64,000 nucleotides of DNA from Okapia johnstoni. Taxonomy: Eukaryota; Chordata; Mammalia; Artiodactyla; Giraffidae. This document shows positions 53,740 through 64,000 of the stretch, piece after piece (positions within the stretch are counted from its first letter, which is position 1; every line of letters starts with the position of its first letter). The stretch spans positions 8,102,001 to 8,166,000 of the forward strand of contig JAGTYA010000026.1 in NCBI GenBank assembly GCA_024291935.2, read 5' to 3'. The position numbers were made by a program, and so were the translations under genes. Below the pieces are notes generated by a model. The model was given only the letters and a program-made list of their open reading frames with translations, searched no databases and had not been told where the DNA came from.

Positions 53740-54328
53740 TCTAGATTCGGTTCCAGCCGCGGCCCCGCCCGCCCCTGGGGCTGAGGCAGAGGCTCAGCGG
53801 CCTGGGTAATAGTCGCCCAACCGGACCTACCCGTTCGCTTCACCTCCCCCCGGCCGGCCGGGACGAGCGGTTCCCGGGGACTGCGGGTAGGGTGGGGCCC
53901 GGGTGACCGGTGAGGAGTTACGCCCGCCTCTGTGCACTCGGCTGGAGGGGCGGAGACGGAGACAGGGTCGGGGGGCAGAGGCGTCTCCCACCAGGAAGTT
54001 GGAGGTTGCCAACTTCCAGCCCCGAGGGGAGGCGCACGGCGGGCGCGCGACCTTTCGAGAGCCGGGCTCCAGCGCAGTGCAACTCGGCTGGCTGGGCGGG
54101 GCGCGCACGTGTGTTTACGAGTGTGGGGGCCTGTCTGCGGCCGAGACTACAAGTTCCAGGGTGCCTAGCGGCGCGCCTGGGTTTTCTGGCCGCGCGGCCC
54201 GCTGGCTCCCAAGCAGGTCGCCTCGGGCTGGCACGCGCCACCTGGCCCCCAAGTAAATAAGGGAGAGACTCCCTGAGCACGGTAAATAGAGTCTAAGTGG
54301 GCGGGGAGCCGCCCCGCGCCGCCTGCTC
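53740..54328 (+). promoter_or_regulatory. MACROD1: MACROD1 CpG-island promoter and 5' UTR
   Basis: The sequence switches abruptly from A/T-rich DNA to CpG-dense DNA at about 53750, continuing into the MACROD1 first exon. Several GC boxes are present. No TATA box is obvious and the transcription start is not resolved. Confidence 0.6.
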
Positions 54329-54628
54329 ATGTTTCTGCAGAGCCGAGTGTCCCGCCTCCTGGCACAGCTGCGCGCGGCGGGGCAGCTGCTCGGCGCCCCA
54401 CGCCCCTGGCCCGGCCCCTCAGCGGGTTCCACGAGGACCCGCAGTAGTGCGTGCGGTCCCCCGGCGTCCCTGAGAGCGCGCACCACCCGCGCGCGTGGAC
54501 CTCAGCGGGAGTTGGGGCTTGGGGGGCGGCGGCGGTGGGGCGGAGAGTCGGGGTGCGCACCTGGGCCCCCCTGGCCATGGCGGCGAAGGTGGACCTGAGC
54601 ACCTCCACCGACTGGAAGGAGGCAAAAT
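54329..54628 (+). CDS. MACROD1: MACROD1, ADP-ribose glycohydrolase (mono-ADP-ribosyl hydrolase), first coding exon with apparent frame break
   Basis: MACROD1 is a mitochondrial macrodomain enzyme that removes mono-ADP-ribose from proteins and deacetylates O-acetyl-ADP-ribose. Only exon 1 is present; it encodes the mitochondrial leader and the start of the mature protein. The ATG at 54329 opens MFLQSRVSRLLAQLRAAGQ, close to mammalian MACROD1. The expected C-terminal part (TSAGVGAWGAAAVG..., then MAAKVDLSTSTDWKEAK) is in a different frame, with the switch between about 54470 and 54500. The exon ends at 54628 in AAAAT|GTAAGT after one base of the next codon. The macrodomain exons lie beyond the window. 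The in-frame ATG at 54577, in a GCCATGG context, could start a shorter form. The call rests on two matching peptide blocks plus synteny. Confidence 0.85.
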
Positions 54629-55392
54629 GTAAGTGTAAGCAGGAGGGGGGCGCGAGGGCGGCCCTCCGTGGGCATTCTCCGGCTGGACAGCACCCCACCA
54701 GCCGCCTCGTCCACCCCGGAGAACTGGGGAAGTTAAGGTCCCATGTGCCTGGAATGGACCCCCCCATTAACAGCCACGCCCCCCATGTGCCCTGCCCCGG
54801 AAACTAGTTCCCCCGGACCAGGTCCAGGGCCCCAGTCGGAGGCAGTGTGTGGAGGGTGGCCTCACCCCACTGAAAGGGGTCGCGGGGCTCCCCCAGAGAG
54901 CACCCAGGACCTCGCACCTAACTCTGTTGTGCAGGAGGGAAACTGAGGCCCGGCGCCTGCACCAAGTAGCCCAAGGTCACTTGGAGTTTGCTTCAAATCT
55001 CACACTAGGCTCTCAACTCCCCCAGCTTTGCAATACTGTGGTTTCTCAAGTGGTGACATTTTAGACAGAGTGGCAGGGAATGGGCTTTGGGGCTGGCATC
55101 CCACCTGGTGGGATCAGATAGCCACAAGGAACGGGCCTCCCTGGGCAGACCGGTCACAACTTCCTCCATGCCCCCCGGGCCTGCCTCTCTGGGCACGTGT
55201 TCTGGTGCCCTTTAGCCGTTATCGTTGGCCTCTGGACACTTGTGAGCTGTCTCTACCTCATTCCTGGGGCACACAGGGCGGAGGAGGGGGGCGCGGCAGG
55301 GCCGAGAGGGGAGGTTGTGTCTGTGAGAACAGTGAGACCCCTGCTTCCCACACCCAGGAATCAAGCCATTTCCTCCGGCTGGGGCGGCGGGC

Positions 55393-55407
55393 GGGGGGGG
55401 GGGGGGG
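55393..55407. repeat. Poly(G) run of 15
   Basis: Fifteen consecutive G inside the GC-rich start of MACROD1 intron 1. Capable of G-quadruplex formation; length prone to sequencing error. Confidence 0.8.
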
Positions 55408-56449
55408 CGCGGCGCAGGCCATGAGTCCTGGTGGGCATGAGTCCCAGGGCTGGACTCTGGGCCAGAACAGAGGAGGGAAGGCAGGCAACCTGACCTGCGT
55501 AGCCTGAAATAGCCCCGGCTGCCTGTCCAGCTGCCCCTGCCCTTCAGGGCATGCTCCCTGGCCTCTTGTGACCATTCCCGGCTGGATCGCCTTTCAAAAG
55601 GGCAGGGACGGCAGCTCATTGGCTGGGACTTGCGGTGGCGAGGGTTCAGCCAATGGGGCTGGGGAGGCAGGCCTGGGGCGGGCCGCGGTTGAGGGTTAGG
55701 GAGGCGTCCTCTGGGATTGGAGGTAGAGTTCAAGATGACCTACCCCTGTCTTGAGTTGTAGTGCCTTCGCTGGGATCTTAAAGCACCAGCCGGAAGCACT
55801 TGACTTTGCTCCTGGAGCAAAAGGAGTGCTTGTCACCCCTTCAAGCCTTGGCCCCCGAACATCCAGGGTCAGGGTGGGGAATGGGGGCTGGCTCCCTGGC
55901 ACGGGGACTGTCTCCACAGGGAGCCCTGATTTCCCTTCTGCGTCAGAGAACAGCATCCCAGGGTGGTGGGAAGAAGAGCTTGGAAGGCTGGAGGCCCAGA
56001 CACCTGTTCCTGGGTCTGCCACTTTCTGTAGGACCCAGCTCTCCACCCCTCCCGCTCCTTGCCGGCTCTGAAAACTTCCAGACCTCTTGAAGCTGATGGG
56101 CCAGGAATTCCCAGGCTGTTGTGGTGTCTGTCTGCTAGGATCTGGGATTTCCATTCATTTGGTTCGTCTTTATCCAGTGCCTTCCGTGTGGCCAGCACTG
56201 CCGTGCTGGGGAGACTGGCGGGGACCCTCCCCTCATGGAGCTCAGGTGAAGAAGCAGTGGAGGATATGGTTAGGGCAATGAGACAATGCCCAGTAAAGGT
56301 CGGTGCTTGAAGAAGCCGTGGCGGGCAGGGTTGCCTGAGTTCCCATGTTCGTCCAGGCAGGGGCAGTGTGGGGAGGGTGGGCTTGCCCCAGGAACCCCAG
56401 ACCTAGGTGGAAGCCCCACCCCACCAGTAGCGGCTAGCTGGTTGTTTGT

Positions 56450-56780
56450 GGGGGTTAGTTATCTATTGCGGCTTAGTAACAGACTACCCGGACACTTAGT
56501 GGCTTGAAACAGCTAACGCTTTTATTATCTCTTAGTCCCTGAGGGTCAGGAAGCTGGGAGTAGCTTAGCTGGGTGGCCAGGCTCAGGGTTTCTCAGGAGG
56601 CTGGCGGGGATTTGGTTAGAGGTAGAGAGGGCCCTTCCCAGGTGGCTGGCTCCTGTGAAGTGGCTGCTGGCTTAGAGACCTCATCCGGTCCACATTCAAG
56701 GGGAGAGAAATTAGTTTCCACCTTTGGAAGGGAGGAAGATCAAAGAATTTGGGGTATATTTTTAAAACCACCACACCGGG
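56450..56780 (+). repeat. Ancient mammalian interspersed repeat
   Basis: GTTATCTATTGCGGCTTAGT, CTTAGTGGCTTGAAACAGC and GGGTCAGGAAGCTGGGAG blocks belong to a common old repeat; subfamily not determined. Confidence 0.55.
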
Positions 56781-56825
56781 AGACTGCCTCAAGTGGCTTC
56801 TGCCTCTGATTGGGGTCCAAGCTTT

Positions 56826-56956
56826 GATCTTTTATTTATTTATTTGACCGTGCTGCTCAACTTGCAAGATCTCAGTTCCATGACCGGGGATTGAACCCAG
56901 GCCATGGTAGTGAAAGCCCAGAATCCTAATCAATAGGCCACCAGGGAACTCCCGAA
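56826..56956 (-). repeat. CHR-type SINE
   Basis: ATTTATTTATTT start, then ACCGGGGATTGAACCCAGG and GCCACCAGGGAACTCCC. Confidence 0.82.
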
Positions 56957-57084
56957 GAAGCTTTGATCCTGGAAGATCCGCACACTGTTTCTTCATTACA
57001 TTCAGTTTACATGTTCAGTTGAGTTATATTGTACAGTAAAGTACATCAAGTGTACAGACCTTAAGTGTACAGTCGGTTTACTCT

Positions 57085-57427
57085 CTATTTTTTGGCTGCG
57101 TGGCTTGTGAGATCTTAGTTCCCTGACCAGGGATTGAACCCGGGACCCCAGCAGTGAAAGAACCGGGTCTTAACCACTGGCTGTGTACGTGTTAAGTTGC
57201 TCAGTTGTGCCTGACTCTGCGACCTCATGGACTGTAGCCTGCCAGGATCCTCTGTCCATGATGATGCTCCAGGCAAGAATACTGGAGTGGGTTGCCATAT
57301 CCTCCTCCAGAGGATCTTCCTGACCCAGGGATCGAACCCACATCTGCAGCTCCTGCACTGCAGGCAGATTCTTTACCGTTGAGCCACTGGGGAAGCCCCC
57401 TCACCACTGGACTGCCAGGGAATTCCT
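57085..57427 (-). repeat. CHR-type SINE split by Bov-tA
   Basis: Body at 57085-57180 and head ACTGCCAGGGAATTCC at 57411-57427. ACCACTGG occurs on both sides of the insert. Confidence 0.82.
57181..57398 (-). repeat. Bov-tA SINE nested in a CHR SINE
   Basis: Reverse copy from GTTGCTCAGTTGTGCCTGAC to GAGCCACTGGGGAAGCCC. Confidence 0.86.
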
Positions 57428-58044
57428 GCAGTCAGTGTACTTTTACATAGGTATCCAGCTGTGCAACCACTGCTCTGGTCAATAGGTAGAACATTGCCAT
57501 CGCCCCAGAAGGTTCCTTTGAGCCTCTTTCCAATCAGTACCCCTTTCAGCTAATCTTTCTTCTATCTCTTCATTTTGTTTTCTCTTGAACTTCGTATCAC
57601 CAGAGGCACACACATGGTGTGTACAGTCCCTTTTACTCAATGTCTGTGCAATTCGTCCGCATTACTGGGTGCGCCGACAGTTCGCTCTTTCTTACTGCTG
57701 GGTGATATTCCATAGTGTGCTGCAGTTTGTGTGTGCAGTCTCCTTGTTGATGGCCATTTGGTTTCCAGTTTGGACATTTGGGAATAAAGCTGCTCTGAAT
57801 ATCCTTGCACGTGTCTTTGATGGACACCTGCTCGCCTTTCTGTTGGGGATATAGCTACAAGGGCAGCTAAACTGTTGTCTGTGCCTGAGATGATCCTCTC
57901 TCAAAGACTGGCACCTAGTAACCAAACTCACAGGAGACCAGTGTATAGTTTAGAGGGTTGAGGTGCAGTTCATGGTGGGAAATATAATAGCAGCAGATCT
58001 GGAAACTCACGTGCGCTTGGGCAGGGCCTCCTCTCCCTGTGGAA

Positions 58045-58436
58045 AAGCCATTGTTGTTGTTCAGTCGCTAAGTCGTGTCCGACTCTTTGCAACCCCATGG
58101 ACTGCAGCACGCCAGGCTTCCCTGTCCGTCACTGTCACCTGGAGTTTGCTCAAATTCATGTCCATTGAGTTGGTGATGCGTCTAACTATCTCATCCTCTG
58201 CCACCGTCTTCTCCTGCCCTCAGTCTTTCCCAGCATCAGTGTCTTTTCCAGTGAGTTGGCTCTGGAACTCACTGGAATTAACCATCAGGTGGCCAAAGTA
58301 TTGGAGCTTCAGCTTCAGCATCTGTCCTTCCAATGAATATCCAGGTTTGATTTCCTTTAGGATTGACTGGTTGGATCTCCTCGCAATCCAAAGGATTCTC
58401 AAGAGTCTTCTCCAGCACCACAATGTTAAAAGCCAA
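58045..58436 (-). repeat. BovB LINE 3' end
   Basis: TCGTGTCCGACTCTTTGCAA to CAAGAGTCTTCTCCAGCACC. The minus strand reads [16 protein letters not shown]. Contains a short local duplication around 58250-58285. Confidence 0.88.
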
Positions 58437-60109
58437 GTTGTAGTCTTAAGTTGGTTCAGCAGCATGTGTTCTCAACTAGGGAGATGGTTGAATGATTTGG
58501 AAGCTGATCCCACTGTCCTGAGCACACCTGCCCACCTTCCTTGGGCAGTTGCTCAGTGTTTAGTCCAAACACAGTGCTGAGTGCCTGCTCTGGGCCCCAA
58601 GTGCAGCAGCCTCAGTTCATGGACCAATGGCCACATTCTGCCTGGGTTCTGTGCATTTCTTTGTTCTGGCTGACAGCCCACTTGTATGGACCTATTTTCT
58701 CTCTAGGTAAGTAAATACCATCAGGCTGGATCTTCCTGCCCAGGAGACATTCAGTCTCTTTGAGAGACCTCTGCAATATCTAATTTCACTGGCCAGGGGT
58801 TAATTCCTTTAGCTTAATTCCCTCAGTTCTAGGATGCCTCGTTACCCCCACACCAGGTTATGCCTTTTCATTAGAAAGAGTGTGGAAACAATTCTGCTAT
58901 AAGGCATGTAGGTGCGAGGGGCCTTAAGGTCAGGCACTGGCAGCTTTGTCACCATAGGAGGGGCCTGGCCTCCAGAAGAAGGGCAGGTCCCTTCTGGCCT
59001 GCAGTAGGGGCGGAACTGTGTGCTACAAAGAGAATGGACACTGGTGTCATCTGACATGGCAAGCCCCAGCACCACTGCTTCCATGCTCCCTGAGCCTCAG
59101 TTTCCTCATCTGTAAAGCGAGACGAGCAGCACCCAATTTGTAAGTTGTGCTAGGATCACGTTAGAAACCGTTTTATACACAGCAGGCACAGGGTCCCCAG
59201 CAGCCCCTCTTCCTTGTCACCCCTCAGGTCTGTCTCCTCTCTCTGCTCCGTTCTGACCCTGGTGACACTGGCTCATGTAAACTTGTCTCCGCCATGGTCT
59301 CGAGTGCTAGAGCCCTGACCCTCTCCCTCTCCCTGGGGGCTCAGGATATGGCCCATGTATTCCAGCCTGTTTGCACAGGGCAGGGCGAAGACTGATTTCA
59401 ACCCCTGTGGGCTTTCACAGAACGGATGATTTATCTGCTTTGACTGCTGAACCGGGAAAATTTCCAGGCACACCTGGGAATTGGGGGGGCTTCTCCCACC
59501 TGTCTTCTGGGAAAGCAGCCTTGGCACATTCCAGCGCAGGGGGCGGCAGGGGGCCTGGGACAGTAGAAAAGCTCCAAGGTGCCTCGTGCTGTCTCCCCAT
59601 GGCTTGTGCCACAGGCTTTGACAAGCACCTGCTCTCCTGGGACGGGGAGCCTGGGTGACTAATGCCCCTGCCACAGGGTTCCCAGAGCCCAACCCTTATC
59701 AGCCCTGCCCACCTGGCCTTCTCCAGAAGAGAAGGTGCTCACCAGCCCACCCTCACCTTTCCGAACACCTTCGGGAAGCGCCATAAAGACACTTCTTAAA
59801 ACACATCATTGAATTCCTGTTCGCCCACTGCACTTTATGATTCTGGCACAACCTGCTTCCTCCAGATTGGCTTTCGCGCCTGGGAGCTGCTGAAAGCTTC
59901 ATCTGGGGTCGGGCCTCCCCATCAAACTTTACTGCAAACATCTTTTTTCCAGCACCTATCTCACTGAGCTGTGAAATACTCTGGCCTCTCCAAAAAAGAA
60001 AGAAAATTAAAGCGTATGTTGTACATCTTTTATAAGAAAAATAAAACTCACTTGTGCTTTAAGCCTGCACCTGTGCTTCTGGCAGAAGGAGGTAGAAATG
60101 CATGGGGCG

Positions 60110-60260
60110 GGACTTCCCTGGTGGTCCAGTAGGTAGGACTCCTCGCTCCTCACGCAGGGGACCTGGGTTCGATCTTTGGGCAGGGAACTAGATCCCACAT
60201 GCCGCAACAAAGACCCAGCACAGCCAAATAAATAAAAATATATATTAAAAAAAAAGACAT
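60110..60260 (+). repeat. CHR-type SINE
   Basis: GGGACTTCCCTGGTGGTCCA head, AACTAGATCCCACATGCCGC and an A-rich tail. Confidence 0.85.
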
Positions 60261-61072
60261 GCGTGGGGCGCATGCCCACCCTAGGGTCCTGCTTCTCCTC
60301 CTGGAGCGAGTGGGGGGAGCCTGGGGGCAGCCCCCCTGGCAGGTGAAGCTGAGGCCCTGAAGACAGCGCTCGGGTCCTCAGCTGGCTTCTCCTCTCCCAT
60401 AAATCAGATTAGCACTGCCTGTAGCTCTTCAGGGTCACCCAGGCCTCCACTTTGTTCTGGAGATGAACGAGGACTTGGCACCCCGGCCCCAGGAGGTGTG
60501 CAGTTGGGGACCACAGACTGGAAGGGCAGGCTGACAGTTGTCCCCAGGGCTGGCATCTAGACTGCTGGTGGCCATGCAGGCAGCTCTGGCCGTCTTTCTT
60601 GGCCGTCTCTGGGAAGTAGAGCTGTGTTTTGGTCTTTGCTGGAGAGAGGAGTGGGCTGTGGGGGCTGGGGGTCACTCAGAGCAGGCCCCAGGTCCTGGGG
60701 AGGACAGTGCAGGACAGAGCCCTGGGCCGGATCCTGCTCTGGGTTCCTTCTGCTTGCCTGTGACCAGGGCCGATTGCTCAGCTGCTTTTGTAAAGCAAGG
60801 TGGTGGTCTCTGCCAGGTGGTGTCTGCTAGGGGACATGGGCCATCTCTGGGTGCCTGAGGCTGCACCCAGAGAGAGGGTTCCAGAGGAACTCCACTGTGG
60901 GAGTCCTATGGGGTTGCCTTGGACCAGCCCCTCTGGTGTCACAGCACGGCCTTTCATTGGCCATAGTCCAGCTGGCTGTGAGTACTGGTATTCGAGCACC
61001 CTGAGACCTCCGAGGGGGTCTGTGGTCACAGTTGTGCGAGATGACAAATATGGGGACCCAAGTAACTTAAAA

Positions 61073-61288
61073 GGGCTTTCCTGGTGGCTCAGGTGGTAAA
61101 GAATCTGCCTGCAATGCAGGAAACTTGGCTTCGATCCCTGGGTCAGGAAGGTCCCCTGGAGAAGGGAATGGCAACCCACTCCAGTATTCTTGCCTGGAGA
61201 AGTCCATGGACAGAGGAGCCTGGCGGGCTACAGTCCATGGAGTTGCAAGGAGTCAAACAGGACTTAGCAACTGAGCAGCAACAGATCT
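61073..61288 (+). repeat. Bov-tA SINE
   Basis: Full copy, GGCTTTCCTGGTGGCTCAGG to ACTTAGCAACTGAGCAGC. Confidence 0.88.
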
Positions 61289-62518
61289 CACTCCCAGGAA
61301 GGAGTGAGTGTGTCTGATGTGTATATGGCGCCCAGCAGCTTCCTCTGCGTTTTCACAGCCACCTTCTCGCTCACAGCAAGCTTGGGTGCTGGTGAGGGCC
61401 TTCCTTGCCCCTATTCTAGAGATGAGAAAACTGAGGCTGAGAGGGTGAGCACCTTGCCCATGAACACGACAGTTGGGGGGCATGAGCCCAAACCTGGGGG
61501 ACCGAGGAGCAAGAGTGGAGTGGAAACCCCTGCACGGCCGGGCCCTGGGCCAGCACAGGCCTCGGACAAGCTGGGGTGGGGGGCAACCAGAGCCTAGCCT
61601 TTGCTCTCCAGTCCAGCTGTTCTAGATCTCGCTCCATTTCCCCACGCAAAGGCTCTCTCCTACATCAAGGCTTTTGAACGTGCTGCTCCCTCCTCCCAGA
61701 AGGCCCTGTCCTCTTAGCAAACCTGCCTTCACCCTTCAGGTCTCAGATCCTTGGTTCACTGATTTATCCCAGGGACCCTCACATGTGCCCTATGCTGTGC
61801 CTGGTACTGGGAATCCAGCATAAATACTACAGGTCCACATACGGCCAGGGTCAAGCAGAACACAGATGGTAGGGCAGGCAACTATTCTGGGGAGTGGGAG
61901 GGCCAGGAGGAGGGGGCAGTAAAGGAAGACCGGGCGGGAGGCAGGCAACAGCTTGGCTGCTGGGGGCACTAACTGGAAGGCTCAGGGTTGAAGTGCGGTA
62001 GGGAGGGTAGCACGGGAGGAGGTTGGGGGAAGAGGCGGGCTCTCCAAGCACGGGTAAGGACCTGGAGTTTGAGCTGAGCTTTGCACGGAGAGATGGCTTC
62101 TGACTTCTGTTCCTGAGATCTCTGGGCTGCTGTGTCAGGGTGGGCACTGGGAGTCAGCTGGGAGTGGGGGCTTCCGGAGGGCACTAGGGAGCAGTTAATG
62201 ATGGAGGCTTGGCCCTGGAGGGCTAAGCAGAAGGCCTGGTTTCCGTGGTGTTGTGGGGATAAATCTGACAGTCTGCAGGGGGATGGAAGGGGGACGGAAG
62301 AGAAAGGAAAGACCCCTGGTTGAGGGCCCCAGCAAAGTCTGGGGCCATCCGCTGAGGAGGAGAAAGGACGGAGGGGTCCGAGGGTGAGTTCTGCACGCAG
62401 AGAATTCGGGGATGAGAGCAGGCTGCAGGCCTTGGCGGGCAGATGCTCGGAAGAGATGAGAAACTGGAGGTGCACCCTGGGATTTGGAATGCATGGAACT
62501 GACGTGAAGACCGTGGGA

Positions 62519-62730
62519 GAGCGACTTCCCTGGTGGTCTAGTGGTTGGGACTTCGCCTTCCAGCGCAGGGGGTGTGTGGGTTCCATCCTTGAGCTAAGAT
62601 CTCACGTGCCCTAGAACCAGAAACCCAAAACATTTTCCAAAAAAGCCAGAAACGATATTGTAACAAACTCAGCAAAGACTTTAAAAATGGTCTATGTAAG
62701 AAAAAAAAAATCTTAAAAAGAAAATAAAAC
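62519..62730 (+). repeat. CHR-type SINE
   Basis: CGACTTCCCTGGTGGTCTAG head, GAGCTAAGATCTCACGTGCC and an A-rich 3' end. Confidence 0.82.
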
Positions 62731-63510
62731 CCAAGGAGTGAGTGTGGATTAAGGAAGAAGGGAGGCCGCAAGGAGGCTGTGGAGGGCCAGGGAGCAGCCT
62801 GGGGCCAGGAGGCAGGGTCCAGAGAGGGAAGAAGGGGTCGGGGGTGCTGAGCACACAAGGGAGGCCAGGAGGGGCCACTGAGTGAGTTCAGCGGCCAGCG
62901 TGGTGCCTCTGACCTTGGCCTTGATGGAGAGGTGGGGTTGGGAGGGAGGAGGACGTGGAGACAGAATGTAGGCGGCAGAGGAGAGGGGCAGAGAGACGAG
63001 GCCACAGCTACAGTGCGTGGCATGCGGGGTCGAGGGAGGGTTCTGTTTTCATAGAGCAGGTACAGAAGAAGGTGTTTGAGGGCAGCCTGGTGGAGAGGGA
63101 GTGCAGGAGGAGTCCTTGGGAGGTGAGCTGGGCAGCCTCGGCTGGGAGGATGGACCTTCGTGCCCAGTGACCCGAGCGATGGAGAATGAGATGTGGGCAG
63201 GTGTGTGTGTGGGGTGGGGGAGGCAGCACCGCATAGCTGTCTGGCTGGGAGGATGAGTGGAGGAGGCTTGGAGAGGGAGAAGGGGTAGGGGGGGACCATT
63301 TCCAAAGCAGCAGCTGCTGTGACTACTTGGGGGAGATGGAGAATTTAGAGGGAGCCCCTGCTCAGTTGGTGGGAGTTTTCTCCAGTGACTTGCTGCTTCT
63401 AGGGCAGACTGGAGACATTGGGGGTACCTCTTCCAAGAGGCTGGTCCGGCCTCCCCTCTGCTGGGTCAGGCCCCAGACCTCACTTTGCCTCCCAGGCTTG
63501 GTGAGTGGTT

Positions 63511-63728
63511 TGTGTATGCATGCTAAGCTGCTTCAGTCGGGTCCAACTCTTGTGACCCCATGGACTGTAGCCCACAAGGCTCCTCTGTCCATGGGATTCT
63601 CCAGACAAGAATACTGGAATGGGTTGCCATTTCCTTCTCCAGGGGATCTTTCCGACCCAGGGATCAAACCCGTGTCTCTTATGTCTCTCGCATTGGGTTC
63701 TTTACCCCTAGCGCCACCTTGGAAACCT
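63511..63728 (-). repeat. Bov-tA SINE
   Basis: Reverse copy with TGTGACCCCATGGACTGTAG and GCCATTTCCTTCTCCAGGGG; diverged tRNA head. Confidence 0.85.
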
Positions 63729-64000
63729 TGGTGCATGGTGGGAGCTCAGTAAATACCTATTAACTGACTGATCTGTGTTCAAACTGCCAGGGAGAGGCAG
63801 AGCCTGGATGGAGTGGTGGAGGGGAGCGGGTTGGACTGAGCCCGGCTGCCCTGGTGGCCTCAGGTCGGCAGGGGGAGCCCACGAGCCGCAAGCCTGGACC
63901 TCTGCTCCCCTGCCTGGTGCGGCCCAAAGGGAAGACCAGGCCCAGCAAGGGGAGCCAGCCTGTGAGTGGATGAGGAGGGCCTAGCTTCCCACTCATATCA

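Larger units (their letters stand above)
56975..57875 (-). repeat. L1 3' UTR, interrupted
   Basis: The CATCACCAGAGGCACACAC region, GTGATATTCCATAGTGTG, CAGTTTGGACATTTGGGAAT and GATGGACACCTG blocks are reverse-oriented L1 3' sequence. Split by the CHR/Bov-tA nest at 57085-57427. Confidence 0.65.
54629..64000 (+). other. MACROD1: MACROD1 intron 1 (partial)
   Basis: A long first intron is expected, since in mammals it hosts the nested gene FLRT1. No FLRT1 coding sequence (leucine-rich repeats) was found here, so it must lie further on. The intron starts GC-rich to about 56 kb, then carries L1 3' UTR pieces, SINEs and a BovB fragment. The 58.5-60.1, 60.3-61.0 and 62.7-63.5 kb parts look mostly unique apart from a MIR-like stretch near 59.05-59.19 kb. 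Confidence 0.65.

Noticed and set aside
54629..64000. Nested gene FLRT1
   Set aside because: Expected in MACROD1 intron 1 by synteny, but no leucine-rich-repeat or signal-peptide coding sequence is present in the window.

Overview
The window is nuclear DNA of a ruminant, almost certainly a bovid such as cattle or a close relative. The evidence is the repeat content: dozens of tRNA-Glu-derived SINEs with the Bov-tA/BovA body, dimeric BovA2, CHR-type SINEs and BovB LINE 3' ends, all typical of ruminants. Genes are split by GT-AG introns, with CpG-rich promoters and AATAAA signals. No bacterial, viral or CRISPR features were found.

The gene order matches the mammalian block that sits on human 11q13, inverted here: DNAJC4 (-), NUDT22 (-), TRPT1 (+), FERMT3 (-), STIP1 (-), MACROD1 (+). 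Four genes (NUDT22, TRPT1, FERMT3, STIP1) have complete coding sequence. Every splice junction was followed by eye, and the exons sum to open frames of 290, 254, 667 and 543 codons. DNAJC4 and MACROD1 each contribute only their first coding exon.

Layout: 1-1.9 kb holds the DNAJC4 5' end and its GC-rich promoter. 2.3-5.05 kb is NUDT22. 5.05-7.54 kb is TRPT1, which shares a bidirectional promoter with NUDT22 and meets FERMT3 tail to tail at about 7.5 kb. 7.5-25.7 kb is FERMT3, whose sixth intron (10.9-20.4 kb) is a repeat-filled 9.6 kb stretch. 25.7-27.9 kb is intergenic with three SINEs. 27.9-40.4 kb is STIP1, with a CpG-island promoter carrying heat-shock elements and eight CCAAT boxes. 40.9-53.7 kb is a repeat-rich intergenic region. 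53.7-54.63 kb is the MACROD1 CpG island and first exon, and 54.63-64 kb is the start of MACROD1 intron 1.

The genes do not form one pathway. They are neighbours of mixed function: Hsp70 co-chaperones (DNAJC4, STIP1), nucleotide and ADP-ribose chemistry (NUDT22, TRPT1, MACROD1) and blood-cell integrin activation (FERMT3).

The most unusual item is a near-palindromic pair of BovB 3' ends at 51.9-53.4 kb. It is bounded by an 11-bp target duplication inside an older SINE. Other items worth checking are an apparent frame break in MACROD1 exon 1, overlapping TRPT1/FERMT3 3' ends, and a retrocopy with a 17-bp target duplication in a STIP1 intron. I see no convincing new biological system; this is an ordinary mammalian gene cluster with interesting local structure.
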